This document shows positions 1 to 6,127 of a stretch of 6,718 nucleotides of DNA, in pieces (within the stretch, counting starts at the first letter, position 1; each line of letters opens with the position of its first letter). Source of the stretch: Bacteroidales bacterium (GTDB lineage: Bacteria; Bacteroidota; Bacteroidia; Bacteroidales; JALTDM01); contig JALTEO010000292.1 of the NCBI GenBank assembly GCA_027073875.1, positions 1 through 6,718 on the forward strand. The letters are read 5' to 3'. The position numbers were made by a program, and so were the translations under genes. Below the pieces are notes generated by a model. That model was not told the DNA's origin. It did not search any database and saw nothing but the letters and a program-made list of their open reading frames with translations.

Positions 1-331
1 AATACACATTTAGTAACTGACGATTAGAAAAAAATTGTAAAAATATTTTACCAAACCAATAGAACCACAACATATTAAAAAGGATGTGCATAAGCCCCTC
101 ATGCAAAAACATATACGAAATAAGTGTCCAAGGTTTTAGCAAAAGCTCATGAAAATCCGCCGGCAAAGCCAGATACGAGACAATAAAATTGTCGCCGTGC
201 ATACCCAGCAAAAAAAAGAACAAAATGACAACCTGAACTGTCAAAAAGACAATTACATTTACCAGTAGTAACTTAATCATCATTGATCCATACTTGAACT
301 GGGCAACTAAATCATCAACTATCTTACTCAT
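1..331 (-). CDS. Rhomboid-family intramembrane protease, N-terminal part (gene runs off the left edge)
   Basis: I translated this by hand. The first 110 codons are open from the ATG at 331-329 to the window edge, so the C-terminal half is not visible. The protein starts MSKIVDDLVAQFKYG, followed by a hydrophobic segment at about residues 19-43 and a second at about 70-100. The second carries the rhomboid HxxxxHxxxN signature: His77, His82 and Asn86 in HEGLMHILFN, with a WFYWFGKIF continuation. Rhomboids are membrane serine proteases that cut transmembrane helices. The catalytic GxSG serine and the second histidine would lie beyond the edge, so activity cannot be judged. The start codon lies only 2 bases after the stop of the preceding rhomboid gene, so the two are probably co-translated as the last genes seen of the mutL operon. 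The sequence differs clearly from that neighbour, so this is not a recent duplication. Family assignment is confident; substrate unknown. Confidence 0.85.
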   Translation of the reverse strand, partial: MSKIVDDLVAQFKYGSMMIKLLLVNVIVFLTVQVVILFFFLLGMHGDNFIVSYLALPADFHELLLKPWTLISYMFLHEGLMHILFNMLWFYWFGKIFLQFFSNRQLLNVY

Positions 332-333
332 TT

Positions 334-1086
334 TCAGATTCTAAATTGATTAGCATCTTTTTTCTTCCATAAAAGTATCAATAAGAAACCAAAAAGCATA
401 CCACCGAGATGAGCAAAATGTGCCACATTATCGCCGGGTTCGTTCATTACGCCAAAAATTAATTCCATCCCGCCGTAAAGCAATACAAACCATTTGGCTT
501 TCATCGGAATAAAAAAGTAAATATATACCATGACATTGGGGAACAACATACCGAAAGCCAACAACACACCGAAAATAGCTCCCGAAGCACCCACAATAGG
601 AATATTCAATAAAAGATTCATTTTAGCAACTGCCGGATCGGCAAAATTTCTACCACTCATCAAAATTCCTCTGCCATTCTCCAAAACATACTGAACTTGG
701 TCTGGTGATAAGCCATGACTCAAACTAGAATATTGAATCCACTGAATAAATGAATAAAACGCTGCCGCTCCTAACCCGCTTACAAAATAAAAAATAAAAA
801 ACCGCTTGCCTCCCCACAGGTTTTCGACACTCATACCAAACATCCACAGGGCAAACATATTGAAAAACAAATGCGACAAACTGCCGTGCATAAACATGTG
901 TGTAATAATCTGATACGGATGAAAACTCGGCGATTCAAAAAAGAACATACCTAATTTCTCAGACAAGTCAATTCCCATCTTGTATTGAAAAAATACCGTT
1001 GCCAGATACATCAATACATTGATAATAATTAAGTTTTTAACTACGGGCGGCAACATTCTGTATCCACCAACACGATAATTTTCCAT
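334..1086 (-). CDS. Rhomboid-family intramembrane serine protease
   Basis: A complete polytopic membrane protein of 250 residues, close to the size of a minimal six-helix rhomboid. Numbered from the ATG at 1086, the visible motifs are His67, His72 and Asn76 in the HMFMHGSLSHLFFN stretch (helix 2), the catalytic serine motif GASGAIFG with Ser168, and the catalytic-histidine segment AHFAHLGG with His226 as the likely dyad partner. All parts for proteolysis are therefore present. A hydrophilic loop at about 118-160 between helices 3 and 4 is longer than in E. coli GlpG. The C-terminus is basic (WKKKDANQFRI). An in-frame GTG at 1089 could add one residue, but the ATG, whose A is the last base of the mutL stop (TGATG), is the better start and points to translational coupling. 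Rhomboids cleave membrane-embedded helices; the substrate cannot be inferred. It lies between mutL and a second rhomboid gene. Confidence 0.92.
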   Translation of the reverse strand: MENYRVGGYRMLPPVVKNLIIINVLMYLATVFFQYKMGIDLSEKLGMFFFESPSFHPYQIITHMFMHGSLSHLFFNMFALWMFGMSVENLWGGKRFFIFYFVSGLGAAAFYSFIQWIQYSSLSHGLSPDQVQYVLENGRGILMSGRNFADPAVAKMNLLLNIPIVGASGAIFGVLLAFGMLFPNVMVYIYFFIPMKAKWFVLLYGGMELIFGVMNEPGDNVAHFAHLGGMLFGFLLILLWKKKDANQFRI

Positions 1087-2864
1087 CACTCAAATAATTT
1101 ATTTATTACCTCATCATTTAAAATTGTAATAATAGTTTTCCCGTTGGGAGTATAATTATGATATTCATTGGAAAACAAAGCATTCACTATTTTTTGTAAT
1201 TCCTCGGAAGAAGTATTTTCATCGGGATAGTGAGCCGATTGCTGCGACAAATGAGCCGCAATCATCTGATAAAAAGCATTTTCGTTTTCAGGGATATTCT
1301 CCTTTAACTGTTCTATTAATTCCGAAATAATTTTCTCCACCTCATTTTCAGTAATCTGCGGTGGCACAGCATCAATAATTAACTCGTTTTTACCGGTGCG
1401 AATTGCAAAACCAAACGATGTCATTATTCGCACCAAATCATCTTGCATCAATTCGTTATTTTCGTGAAACGGTATGGCAATCGGAAACAACAGATTTTGC
1501 GATACAGGTTTTTCCGCTTTTATCTGCTGCATCAGCGACTCATATAAAATCCGTTCCTGTGCTCTACGATAATGAATCATCATCAACCCCGAACGGGCAG
1601 ATGCCAAAATATACTTCCCTTTATATAAAAAATAACGACGACCGGTTTCAACCGGTTTCAATCCATCACTCCCGGCAACATCATTATTTGCATCGTGGTC
1701 TTCGCGTTTCAAAAACAATTGTTCCCACCCTTTTTCTACCGGTTGCCTGCCACCCTGTTCGTTTTTAAACGGATTATATTCAAGATTAACGGCAATCTTA
1801 GGTTCATGCAGTGGCTTTTCCTTATCTACCAATGGCAACGAAAACGGTGCATCAAAATCAATTGACGGAACAGCATTAAATTTCCCCAGTGCTTGTTTTA
1901 CGGCAGCTGTCAGCATTTTCATGATACCACCCTCATTTTCAAACTTTATCTCTGTTTTTGTGGGATGGATATTTACATCAATCTGTTCGGGAGAAATAGT
2001 AAAAAACAAGAAAAACGACGGAACCGTATCGGGAGCAATAATACCTTCGTAAGCATTCATCACAGCTCTATAAAACAAATTATGTTTGAAATAGCGGTTG
2101 TTGACAAAAAAATATTGTTGTCCGCGTGTCTTGGTGGCAAATTCCGGTTTTCCTACAAATCCTTTAATTTTTATCACAGTGGTATCCGTTTCCACAGGCA
2201 AGGAATGGTCCATTATCTTGGCATGAAACAGATGATTCAGCCGTTTGGGCAGATTAGCTGCCGGCAATGAAAATATATTTTTATTGTTGTGGAAAAGTTT
2301 AAATGCGATACCGGGGAAAGCGATAGCTACCTTCTTAAATTCCAGAAGGATGTAATTAAATTCCGTGGTATCGGACTTCAGAAACTTACGACGGGCAGGC
2401 ACATTGAAAAACAGATTTTTTATACTGAAATTACTTCCGGCAGGAGCAGCCGTTTTTTCCTGTAGTTTGACCTCCGACCCTTCAATGACCAAATGAGTAG
2501 CCAGCTCCTCGTCGCCTTTCCGTGTTTTCAATTCCACTTGTGCAATAGAAGCGATAGATGCCAGTGCTTCGCCACGGAATCCCATCGTGTAGAGTGCAAA
2601 CAAATCATCGGCTTTTTTTATTTTGGAAGTAGCGTGACGCTCAAAACTCATACGGGCATCTGTTTCGGACATGCCACAACCATTGTCAATAACCTGAATA
2701 AGTGTTTTGCCTGCATCTTTTACGCTTAGCGTTATCTCTGTGGCACCGGCATCAATGGCATTTTCCAACAATTCCTTCACCACGGAAGCAGGGCGTTGAA
2801 TTACTTCGCCTGCCGCTATTTGATTGGCAATGGCATCCGGCAAGAGTTGAATCAAGTCTGCCAT
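1086..2864 (-). CDS. mutL: DNA mismatch repair protein MutL
   Basis: MutL is the dimeric ATPase that links mismatch recognition by MutS to strand excision. The protein is 592 residues, near the usual 600-620. The N-terminal GHKL ATPase motifs are intact: IAAGEVIQRPASVVKELLEN at 16-35 with the catalytic Glu34 and metal-binding Asn35, DNGCGM at 60-65, RHATSKI at 76-82 and GFRGEALASI at 95-104. The transducer domain shows NLFFNVPARRKFLK (150-163) and the late HPTKTEIKF (300-308). A polar linker follows at about 340-405, then the C-terminal dimerisation domain. There the endonuclease motif DQHAxxExxxxE reads HYRRAQERILYE (431-442): the two glutamates remain but DQHA is lost. The CPHGRP-like motif is also absent, replaced by YTPNGKT (571-577). 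Nicking activity is therefore doubtful. The start codon overlaps the upstream 93-aa gene by 13 bases, and the stop overlaps the rhomboid start by 1 base. Confidence 0.97.
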   Translation of the reverse strand: MADLIQLLPDAIANQIAAGEVIQRPASVVKELLENAIDAGATEITLSVKDAGKTLIQVIDNGCGMSETDARMSFERHATSKIKKADDLFALYTMGFRGEALASIASIAQVELKTRKGDEELATHLVIEGSEVKLQEKTAAPAGSNFSIKNLFFNVPARRKFLKSDTTEFNYILLEFKKVAIAFPGIAFKLFHNNKNIFSLPAANLPKRLNHLFHAKIMDHSLPVETDTTVIKIKGFVGKPEFATKTRGQQYFFVNNRYFKHNLFYRAVMNAYEGIIAPDTVPSFFLFFTISPEQIDVNIHPTKTEIKFENEGGIMKMLTAAVKQALGKFNAVPSIDFDAPFSLPLVDKEKPLHEPKIAVNLEYNPFKNEQGGRQPVEKGWEQLFLKREDHDANNDVAGSDGLKPVETGRRYFLYKGKYILASARSGLMMIHYRRAQERILYESLMQQIKAEKPVSQNLLFPIAIPFHENNELMQDDLVRIMTSFGFAIRTGKNELIIDAVPPQITENEVEKIISELIEQLKENIPENENAFYQMIAAHLSQQSAHYPDENTSSEELQKIVNALFSNEYHNYTPNGKTIITILNDEVINKLFE

Positions 2865-3133
2865 AACAACGAAAAATATTTTACGGACAAATAAGCAACC
2901 AAAAACAATAATCCAATGGTAATAAGAATGATGATTACCCTAATGCGTTGGTACTTATTTCCTGTTTTACGATAGTCTATCAAGCCATGTCGCATACCGC
3001 CACGAATCCGCTGACCGGGAACATATTCCGTAGTTTTTTCCAGATTCTCACGCCGTTCTTTTTTCTCATCGTAATATCGCGGAATATAGTTAAAAACGCG
3101 GTGTGCCGGTGTCTTGAATAAAGTAAATCGCAT
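2852..3133 (-). CDS. Small conserved single-pass membrane protein of unknown function
   Basis: A 93-residue protein that opens the minus-strand operon. The N-terminal two thirds are strongly basic and polar, with an aromatic/basic patch (FKTPAHRVFNYIPRYYD, residues 6-22) and a charged run (EKKERRENLEK). A single hydrophobic segment at about 66-90 (VIIILITIGLLFLVAYL) forms a C-terminal anchor, so most of the protein should be cytoplasmic by the positive-inside rule. I recall proteins of this shape next to mutL in other Bacteroidota, but I know of no assigned function. Its last 13 bases overlap the start of mutL in a different frame, so the two are probably translationally coupled. The start ATG at 3133-3131 has only a short AT-rich leader and no Shine-Dalgarno sequence. 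It looks like a real gene because of the overlap, the coherent composition and the candidate promoter just upstream. Confidence 0.8.
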   Translation of the reverse strand: MRFTLFKTPAHRVFNYIPRYYDEKKERRENLEKTTEYVPGQRIRGGMRHGLIDYRKTGNKYQRIRVIIILITIGLLFLVAYLSVKYFSLLWQT

Positions 3134-3150
3134 ACAATAAAAATAATTTA

Positions 3151-3158
3151 CAAAACTA
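3151..3158 (-). promoter_or_regulatory. Candidate -7 promoter element for the minus-strand mutL operon
   Basis: On the minus strand these bases read TAGTTTTG, an exact match to the Bacteroidota -7 consensus TAnnTTTG. It sits 17 bases before the ATG of the 93-aa gene, giving a predicted leader of only about 14 AU-rich bases. No TTG -33 element lies at the usual 17-23 base spacing, so this is weaker than the other promoters in the window. Confidence 0.45.
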
Positions 3159-3164
3159 AGGAAA

Positions 3165-3180
3165 ATCCGTGAAACCGGAT
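3165..3180. repeat. Small inverted repeat upstream of the mutL operon promoter
   Basis: ATCCG at 3165-3169 and CGGAT at 3176-3180 form perfect 5-base arms around a 6-base spacer (TGAAAC). The repeat lies just upstream of the minus-strand -7 element, where the -33 region would be. That position would suit a regulator site, but the arms are short and chance is possible in 219 bases of intergenic DNA. Confidence 0.3.
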
Positions 3181-3297
3181 AAAAGATTTGTTAACAATGG
3201 TGAAAAAAATAAAAGACTGTCAAAAAAACGGACATAGAGCTAACAATAGTTATTTTAAAAATGACAAATTCCCCTTATGTTAAAAAATATTTTCTAA

Positions 3298-3331
3298 TTG
3301 TTCTGCCGTTCTCACAAAATTAATATCTTTA
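3298..3331 (+). promoter_or_regulatory. Candidate promoter for the acyl-CoA dehydrogenase gene
   Basis: TTG at 3298-3300 is followed after 23 bases by TATCTTTA at 3324-3331. This matches the Bacteroidota pattern TTG-(17-23)-TAnnTTTG with one mismatch at the last base. The predicted transcript starts near 3335, giving a leader of about 18 bases before the ATG at 3353. The rest of the 3134-3352 intergenic stretch shows no gene or RNA that I recognise. Confidence 0.55.
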
Positions 3332-3352
3332 CCGCAAAATAATAACAGACCT

Positions 3353-4516
3353 ATGGATTTTAATCTTACAGAAGAACAAACATTTATACGGCAATCAGTT
3401 CGTGATTTTGCCGAACGGGAAATAAAACCAATAGCACAAGAATTAGACGAGAGAGCAGAATTCTCTCTTGACTTAACCGCCAAAATGGGTGAGCTCGGAC
3501 TTTTTGGCATGTATCTACCTACGGAATATGGTGGTGGTGGAATGGACACACTCTCCTATATTATTGCCGTTGAAGAATTAGCTCGCATTGACAGCTCACA
3601 GGCAGCAACACTTGCCGCACACAATTCGTTGGGAATTGGTCCTATATATTATTATGGTACAGAAGAACAAAAACAAAAATATTTACCGCAATTATGCACA
3701 GGGAAAGCACTGTGGGGATTTGGACTAACAGAACCCGAAGCAGGCAGCGACTCTCGCGGAACAAAAACAAAAGCATTTTTGGAAAATAATGAATGGGTTA
3801 TTAACGGTTCCAAGATTTTTATCACCAATGCCTCCGCATCTATTTCTGTGGGCTCTACTGTTCAGGCAGTATCCGGAACTGACGAAAAAGGTCGCCAATT
3901 ATATACCTGTATTTTAGTTGAAAACGGCACACAAGGATTCAAAGCTGTTGAGATGCACGGCAAAATGATGTGGCGAGCTTCCAATACCAGCGAACTCTAT
4001 TTTGACGATTGTCGCGTACCAAAAGAAAATCTTTTAGGAACAATTGGAGAAGGTTCTCACATTATGCTCAGCACTTTGGACAATGGCAGACTGTCAATTG
4101 GGGCTATGGGATTAGGACTGGCTCAAGGTGCTTTTGAACAAGCTATGCGTTACTCACATGAGCGCAAGCAATTCGGAAAATATATCTACGCTTTTCAGAA
4201 CACTGGATTCCTGATGGCAGAACTGGCTACTAAAATTGAAATGTCACGCAATCTTCTTTACAAAGCTTGCTGGCTCAAAGAAAACCATAAACCATTTGGA
4301 AAAGAAGCCGCTATGGCAAAATATTATTGCTCGGAAATTGCTAAAGAAGCTGCCGATGTTGCCGTTCAGATTCATGGTGGTTACGGACTAATGAAAGATT
4401 TTGATATTGAACGATTTTATCGCGACCAACGATTATTACAAATTGGCGAAGGAACTTCCGAAATTCAAAAACTCGTTATAGCTCGCTATATTGAAAAAGA
4501 ATTTTTGAATAAATAG
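3353..4516 (+). CDS. Acyl-CoA dehydrogenase, short-chain (butyryl-CoA) type
   Basis: A flavoenzyme that introduces the trans-2,3 double bond into acyl-CoA, passing electrons to electron transfer flavoprotein. The protein has 387 residues, the usual size for a soluble short- or medium-chain member. Both family signatures are clear: GLTEPEAGSDS at 124-134, which contacts FAD, and QIHGGYGLMKDFDIERFYRD at 339-358. The catalytic base is Glu366 in IGEGTSEIQ, the position used in short-chain and butyryl-CoA dehydrogenases rather than the alternative site of isovaleryl-CoA and long-chain enzymes. The stretch RKQFGKYIYAFQ (271-282), typical of the FAD-binding dimer contact, is also present. It seems monocistronic: no etfA/etfB, thiolase or crotonase gene lies beside it, and rpsU follows with its own promoter. 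It may serve fatty or branched-chain acid oxidation, or run in the reductive direction in butyrate formation; chain length is inferred only from similarity. Confidence 0.93.
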   Translation: MDFNLTEEQTFIRQSVRDFAEREIKPIAQELDERAEFSLDLTAKMGELGLFGMYLPTEYGGGGMDTLSYIIAVEELARIDSSQAATLAAHNSLGIGPIYYYGTEEQKQKYLPQLCTGKALWGFGLTEPEAGSDSRGTKTKAFLENNEWVINGSKIFITNASASISVGSTVQAVSGTDEKGRQLYTCILVENGTQGFKAVEMHGKMMWRASNTSELYFDDCRVPKENLLGTIGEGSHIMLSTLDNGRLSIGAMGLGLAQGAFEQAMRYSHERKQFGKYIYAFQNTGFLMAELATKIEMSRNLLYKACWLKENHKPFGKEAAMAKYYCSEIAKEAADVAVQIHGGYGLMKDFDIERFYRDQRLLQIGEGTSEIQKLVIARYIEKEFLNK

Positions 4517-4547
4517 AAAAATTTCTCTTAAATTTCTTTAAAATAAT

Positions 4548-4579
4548 TTGGTCGGTATTAAGAGATTGTTGTATCTTTG
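4548..4579 (+). promoter_or_regulatory. Promoter of the rpsU-xerC-hpf operon
   Basis: TTG at 4548-4550, a 21-base spacer and TATCTTTG at 4572-4579 give an exact match to the Bacteroidota housekeeping promoter. The predicted start is near 4583, leaving an A-rich leader of about 28 bases with no Shine-Dalgarno sequence. The upstream 4517-4547 stretch shows no convincing terminator for the acyl-CoA dehydrogenase gene. Confidence 0.8.
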
Positions 4580-4610
4580 CAATCCAAAATTAAAAAAAGA
4601 AAATCTAGTT

Positions 4611-4802
4611 ATGATAGTAGTTCCCGTTACCGAAGGCGAATCTATTGAAAGAGCCATAAAAAGATACAAAAGAAAGTTTGAAAAAACAGGTGTTTTAAAA
4701 GAGTTACGCAACAGGAAAGATTTCAAAAAACCTTCAATTCTTAAACGCACACAGCATCTCAAGGCAATATATATTCAGCATCTTAGAGATCAAAGTTACT
4801 AA
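4611..4802 (+). CDS. rpsU: 30S ribosomal protein bS21
   Basis: A 63-residue, very basic protein starting MIVVPVTEGESIERAIKRYK, with the typical S21 helix region KRKFEKTGVLKELRNRKDFKKPS (residues 20-42) and a basic tail. bS21 sits on the 30S platform beside bS18 and bS6; in Bacteroidia these proteins sequester the 3' tail of 16S rRNA and hide the anti-Shine-Dalgarno sequence. I chose the ATG at 4611 because the frame open further upstream (from a TTG at 4548) reads straight through the promoter and would add residues unlike S21. The leader before the ATG (AAAGAAAATCTAGTT) is A-rich with no GGAGG-type site. First gene of the unit with xerC 38 bases on and hpf beyond; the -7 motif match suggests strong constitutive transcription. 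Confidence 0.97.
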   Translation: MIVVPVTEGESIERAIKRYKRKFEKTGVLKELRNRKDFKKPSILKRTQHLKAIYIQHLRDQSY

Positions 4803-4804
4803 AT

Positions 4805-4824
4805 AATTCTTTTTCATGAGAATT
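4805..4824 (+). other. Weak hairpin in the rpsU-xerC gap
   Basis: AATTCT at 4805-4810 pairs with AGAATT at 4819-4824 around an 8-base loop, and the next two bases are T. The 6-bp stem is mostly A-T, so it would be a weak structure. It could partially attenuate transcription or protect the abundant rpsU message from 3' decay, which would lower xerC levels relative to rpsU. Low certainty. Confidence 0.25.
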
Positions 4825-4840
4825 TTCACTTTGATGGCGT

Positions 4841-5731
4841 ATGCAAATCTTTGATTCATACTTGAATTATCTTCAATTCGAAAAACACTATTCGACACAC
4901 ACCTTTATTTCCTATAAAACCGATATTCTGCAATTTTTCCAATTTCTGAAGATTGATATGAATCAAACGAATACACTCCCTGAGATTAAAAATGACGATA
5001 TTCGCGAATGGATAATTTCCTTGGGTGAAAAAGATCTTTCACATCGCTCAATTAACCGGAAAATCACCAGCTTAAAAGTTTTCTTCCAATACTGTCTAAA
5101 AGAAAATATCATCACCGAAAATCCGGTAAAAACAATTTCTTCGTTGAAAACAAAGAAAAATCTTCCGACTTATTTTGAAGAAAAAACCATGAACGAGTTA
5201 TTAGACGATGATGGTCTTTTTGAAGATAATTTCTTTGGACACCGGGACAAAATGATAATAACACTTTTTTATCTCACCGGTATCCGCGAAAGTGAACTCA
5301 TCAATTTAACAACTGACCGCATCAATTTCGACGACAACACGATTAAAGTACTTGGAAAAAGAAATAAAGAACGAATAATTCCACTTTTGCCGGGATTCAC
5401 AAAACAGCTAAAAAATTACATCAAAGAATTAAAAGAAAATTTCGGCACATCTACACCATATATATTTATAACAAATAAAGGACTCAAACTTTATCCTAAA
5501 TTCGTTTATCGTATTGTGAATAAATATATGAGTAAAGTTTCTACACTCAGTAAAAGAAGTCCACACATCATTCGTCACTCGTTTGCCACGCACATGCTCA
5601 ATAATGGTGCCGACCTCAATGCTATTAAAGAATTGTTGGGACATGCCAATCTTGCCGCCACACAAATATATACACACAATTCATTTGAAAAATTAAAGAA
5701 GACCTATTCACAAACTCATCCAAGAAATTAA
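4841..5731 (+). CDS. xerC: Tyrosine recombinase of the XerC/XerD family
   Basis: A site-specific recombinase of 296 residues, the normal length for XerC/XerD, which resolve chromosome dimers at dif during cell division. The N-terminal SAM-like DNA-binding domain covers about 1-100 (YLNYLQFEKHYSTHTFISYK near the start). The catalytic domain holds the full set: Arg149 in TGIRESEL, Lys173 in LGKRNKERIIPL, His242 and Arg245 in PHIIRHSFATHML, His268 in LLGHANLAATQIYTH and the nucleophile Tyr277. The C-terminus ends SFEKLKKTYSQTHPRN, as in housekeeping Xer proteins of this phylum. Its fixed place between rpsU and hpf, the absence of att repeats or a tRNA-gene junction, and composition like its neighbours all argue against a mobile-element integrase. 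Whether it is the XerC or XerD partner cannot be decided from this window. No Shine-Dalgarno sequence is visible before the ATG. Confidence 0.9.
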   Translation: MQIFDSYLNYLQFEKHYSTHTFISYKTDILQFFQFLKIDMNQTNTLPEIKNDDIREWIISLGEKDLSHRSINRKITSLKVFFQYCLKENIITENPVKTISSLKTKKNLPTYFEEKTMNELLDDDGLFEDNFFGHRDKMIITLFYLTGIRESELINLTTDRINFDDNTIKVLGKRNKERIIPLLPGFTKQLKNYIKELKENFGTSTPYIFITNKGLKLYPKFVYRIVNKYMSKVSTLSKRSPHIIRHSFATHMLNNGADLNAIKELLGHANLAATQIYTHNSFEKLKKTYSQTHPRN

Positions 5732-5737
5732 GGAGGA
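5730..5737 (+). promoter_or_regulatory. Strong Shine-Dalgarno sequence of hpf, overlapping the xerC stop codon
   Basis: AAGGAGGA lies 6 bases before the hpf ATG and shares its first two bases with the xerC stop codon TAA (5729-5731). It is the only canonical ribosome binding site in the window; the other starts have A-rich or featureless leaders. This is notable because Bacteroidia ribosomes normally keep the anti-Shine-Dalgarno sequence hidden. Confidence 0.85.
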
Positions 5738-5743
5738 TTTATT

Positions 5744-6040
5744 ATGAATGTAAACATTGATTCCGTTCACTTTGACGCAGACAAAAAACTTATTGATTTT
5801 ATTGAAAAGAAATTAAATAAACTCAATAAAAAGCAAAGTAGCATTTTAGGAGCTGACATTAAACTTAAGTTAGATAACTCCACAGATGCTCAAAATAAAA
5901 TTGCTGAAATAAAAATCAAAGTTCCCGGTGAAGATTTTTTTGCAAAAAAACAAGCCAAAACCTTTGAAGAAAGCATCGATACCTCTATCTCCGCCTTAGA
6001 AAAGCAACTGATAAAATATAAAGATAAATCAAAAAAATAA
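5744..6040 (+). CDS. hpf: Ribosome hibernation-promoting factor, short form (HPF/RaiA family)
   Basis: A 98-residue protein of the short HPF/YfiA type, with the beta-alpha-beta-beta-beta-alpha pattern. It starts MNVNIDSVHFDADKKLIDFIEKKLNKLNKK (strand then basic helix), followed by a middle of strands (ADIKLKLDN, IAEIKIKVPGEDFFAKKQA) and a C-terminal helix (TFEESIDTSISALEKQLIKYKDKSKK). Such proteins bind the 30S decoding region in slow growth and block mRNA and tRNA sites; they preserve idle ribosomes. The C-terminal dimerisation domain of long HPF is missing, so 100S formation, if any, needs another partner. It follows xerC by 12 bases and has its own strong ribosome binding site. A run of A and T bases after the stop gives no clear hairpin terminator. 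The family call is secure; the choice of Hpf over RaiA is conventional. Confidence 0.92.
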   Translation: MNVNIDSVHFDADKKLIDFIEKKLNKLNKKQSSILGADIKLKLDNSTDAQNKIAEIKIKVPGEDFFAKKQAKTFEESIDTSISALEKQLIKYKDKSKK

Positions 6041-6059
6041 AAAAAATAAAAATTTTTGT

Positions 6060-6089
6060 TTGGCAGGAAAGAAATAGTTTATACCTTTG
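6060..6089 (+). promoter_or_regulatory. Promoter of the tRNA-tuf operon
   Basis: TTG at 6060-6062, a 19-base spacer and TACCTTTG at 6082-6089 match the Bacteroidota TTG/TAnnTTTG promoter exactly. Transcription should start near 6093, about 50 bases before the first tRNA. No other convincing promoter is seen between the tRNAs or directly before tuf, so one transcript probably covers all five genes. Confidence 0.8.
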
Positions 6090-6090
6090 C

Positions 6091-6111
6091 ACCTCTCAAA
6101 TTTTGGGAGGT
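6091..6111 (+). other. Hairpin at the 5' end of the tRNA-tuf transcript
   Basis: ACCTCTC at 6091-6097 can pair with GGGAGGT at 6105-6111, giving a 7-bp stem with one G-U pair and a 7-base loop (AAATTTT). It lies at or right after the predicted transcription start. It might stabilise the 5' end or act in early transcript control, but as DNA it is also a palindrome that a regulator could bind. No T run follows, so it is not a standard terminator. Confidence 0.5.
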
Positions 6112-6118
6112 ATAGTAA

Positions 6119-6127
6119 GTTCTTTAA
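6119..6127 (+). promoter_or_regulatory. boxA-like antitermination element in the tRNA-tuf leader
   Basis: GTTCTTTAA closely matches the core of the E. coli rRNA leader boxA (GCTCTTTAA, one difference, C to T). It lies between promoter and first tRNA, where boxA elements load NusB/NusE to protect untranslated transcripts from termination. It also falls partly inside a weaker inverted repeat (TAAGTT at 6116-6121 with AACTTA at 6135-6140). The match is visible; the function is inferred. Confidence 0.45.

Noticed and set aside
1087..1089. GTG start for the first rhomboid gene
   Set aside because: It adds only one residue before an ATG that forms the common TGATG overlap with the mutL stop; the ATG is preferred.
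1403..2729. Plus-strand ORFs at 1403-1768, 1893-2270 and 2493-2729
   Set aside because: They lie antisense inside mutL, whose minus-strand reading is unambiguous, and their translations have no family features.
3280..3549. Minus-strand 89-aa ORF
   Set aside because: It runs across the acyl-CoA dehydrogenase promoter and its first codons, and has no recognisable features.
4548..4610. N-terminal extension of rpsU from a TTG codon at 4548
   Set aside because: The stretch contains the exact promoter TTG-21-TATCTTTG, and bS21 proteins start at MIVVPVTEG; the extra 21 residues do not look like S21.
4538..4762. Minus-strand 74-aa ORF
   Set aside because: Antisense shadow of rpsU and its promoter.
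5429..5677. Minus-strand 82-aa ORF
   Set aside because: Antisense shadow of the catalytic part of the Xer recombinase.
4841..5731. Recombinase as a phage or integrative-element integrase
   Set aside because: Length, full Xer motif set and its place between rpsU and hpf fit a housekeeping Xer protein; no attachment-site repeats or cargo genes, although tRNA genes lie nearby.
6041..6062. Rho-independent terminator after hpf
   Set aside because: The AT-run has no G/C-containing stem; only a simple AAAAATTTTT palindrome is present, so I do not call a terminator.
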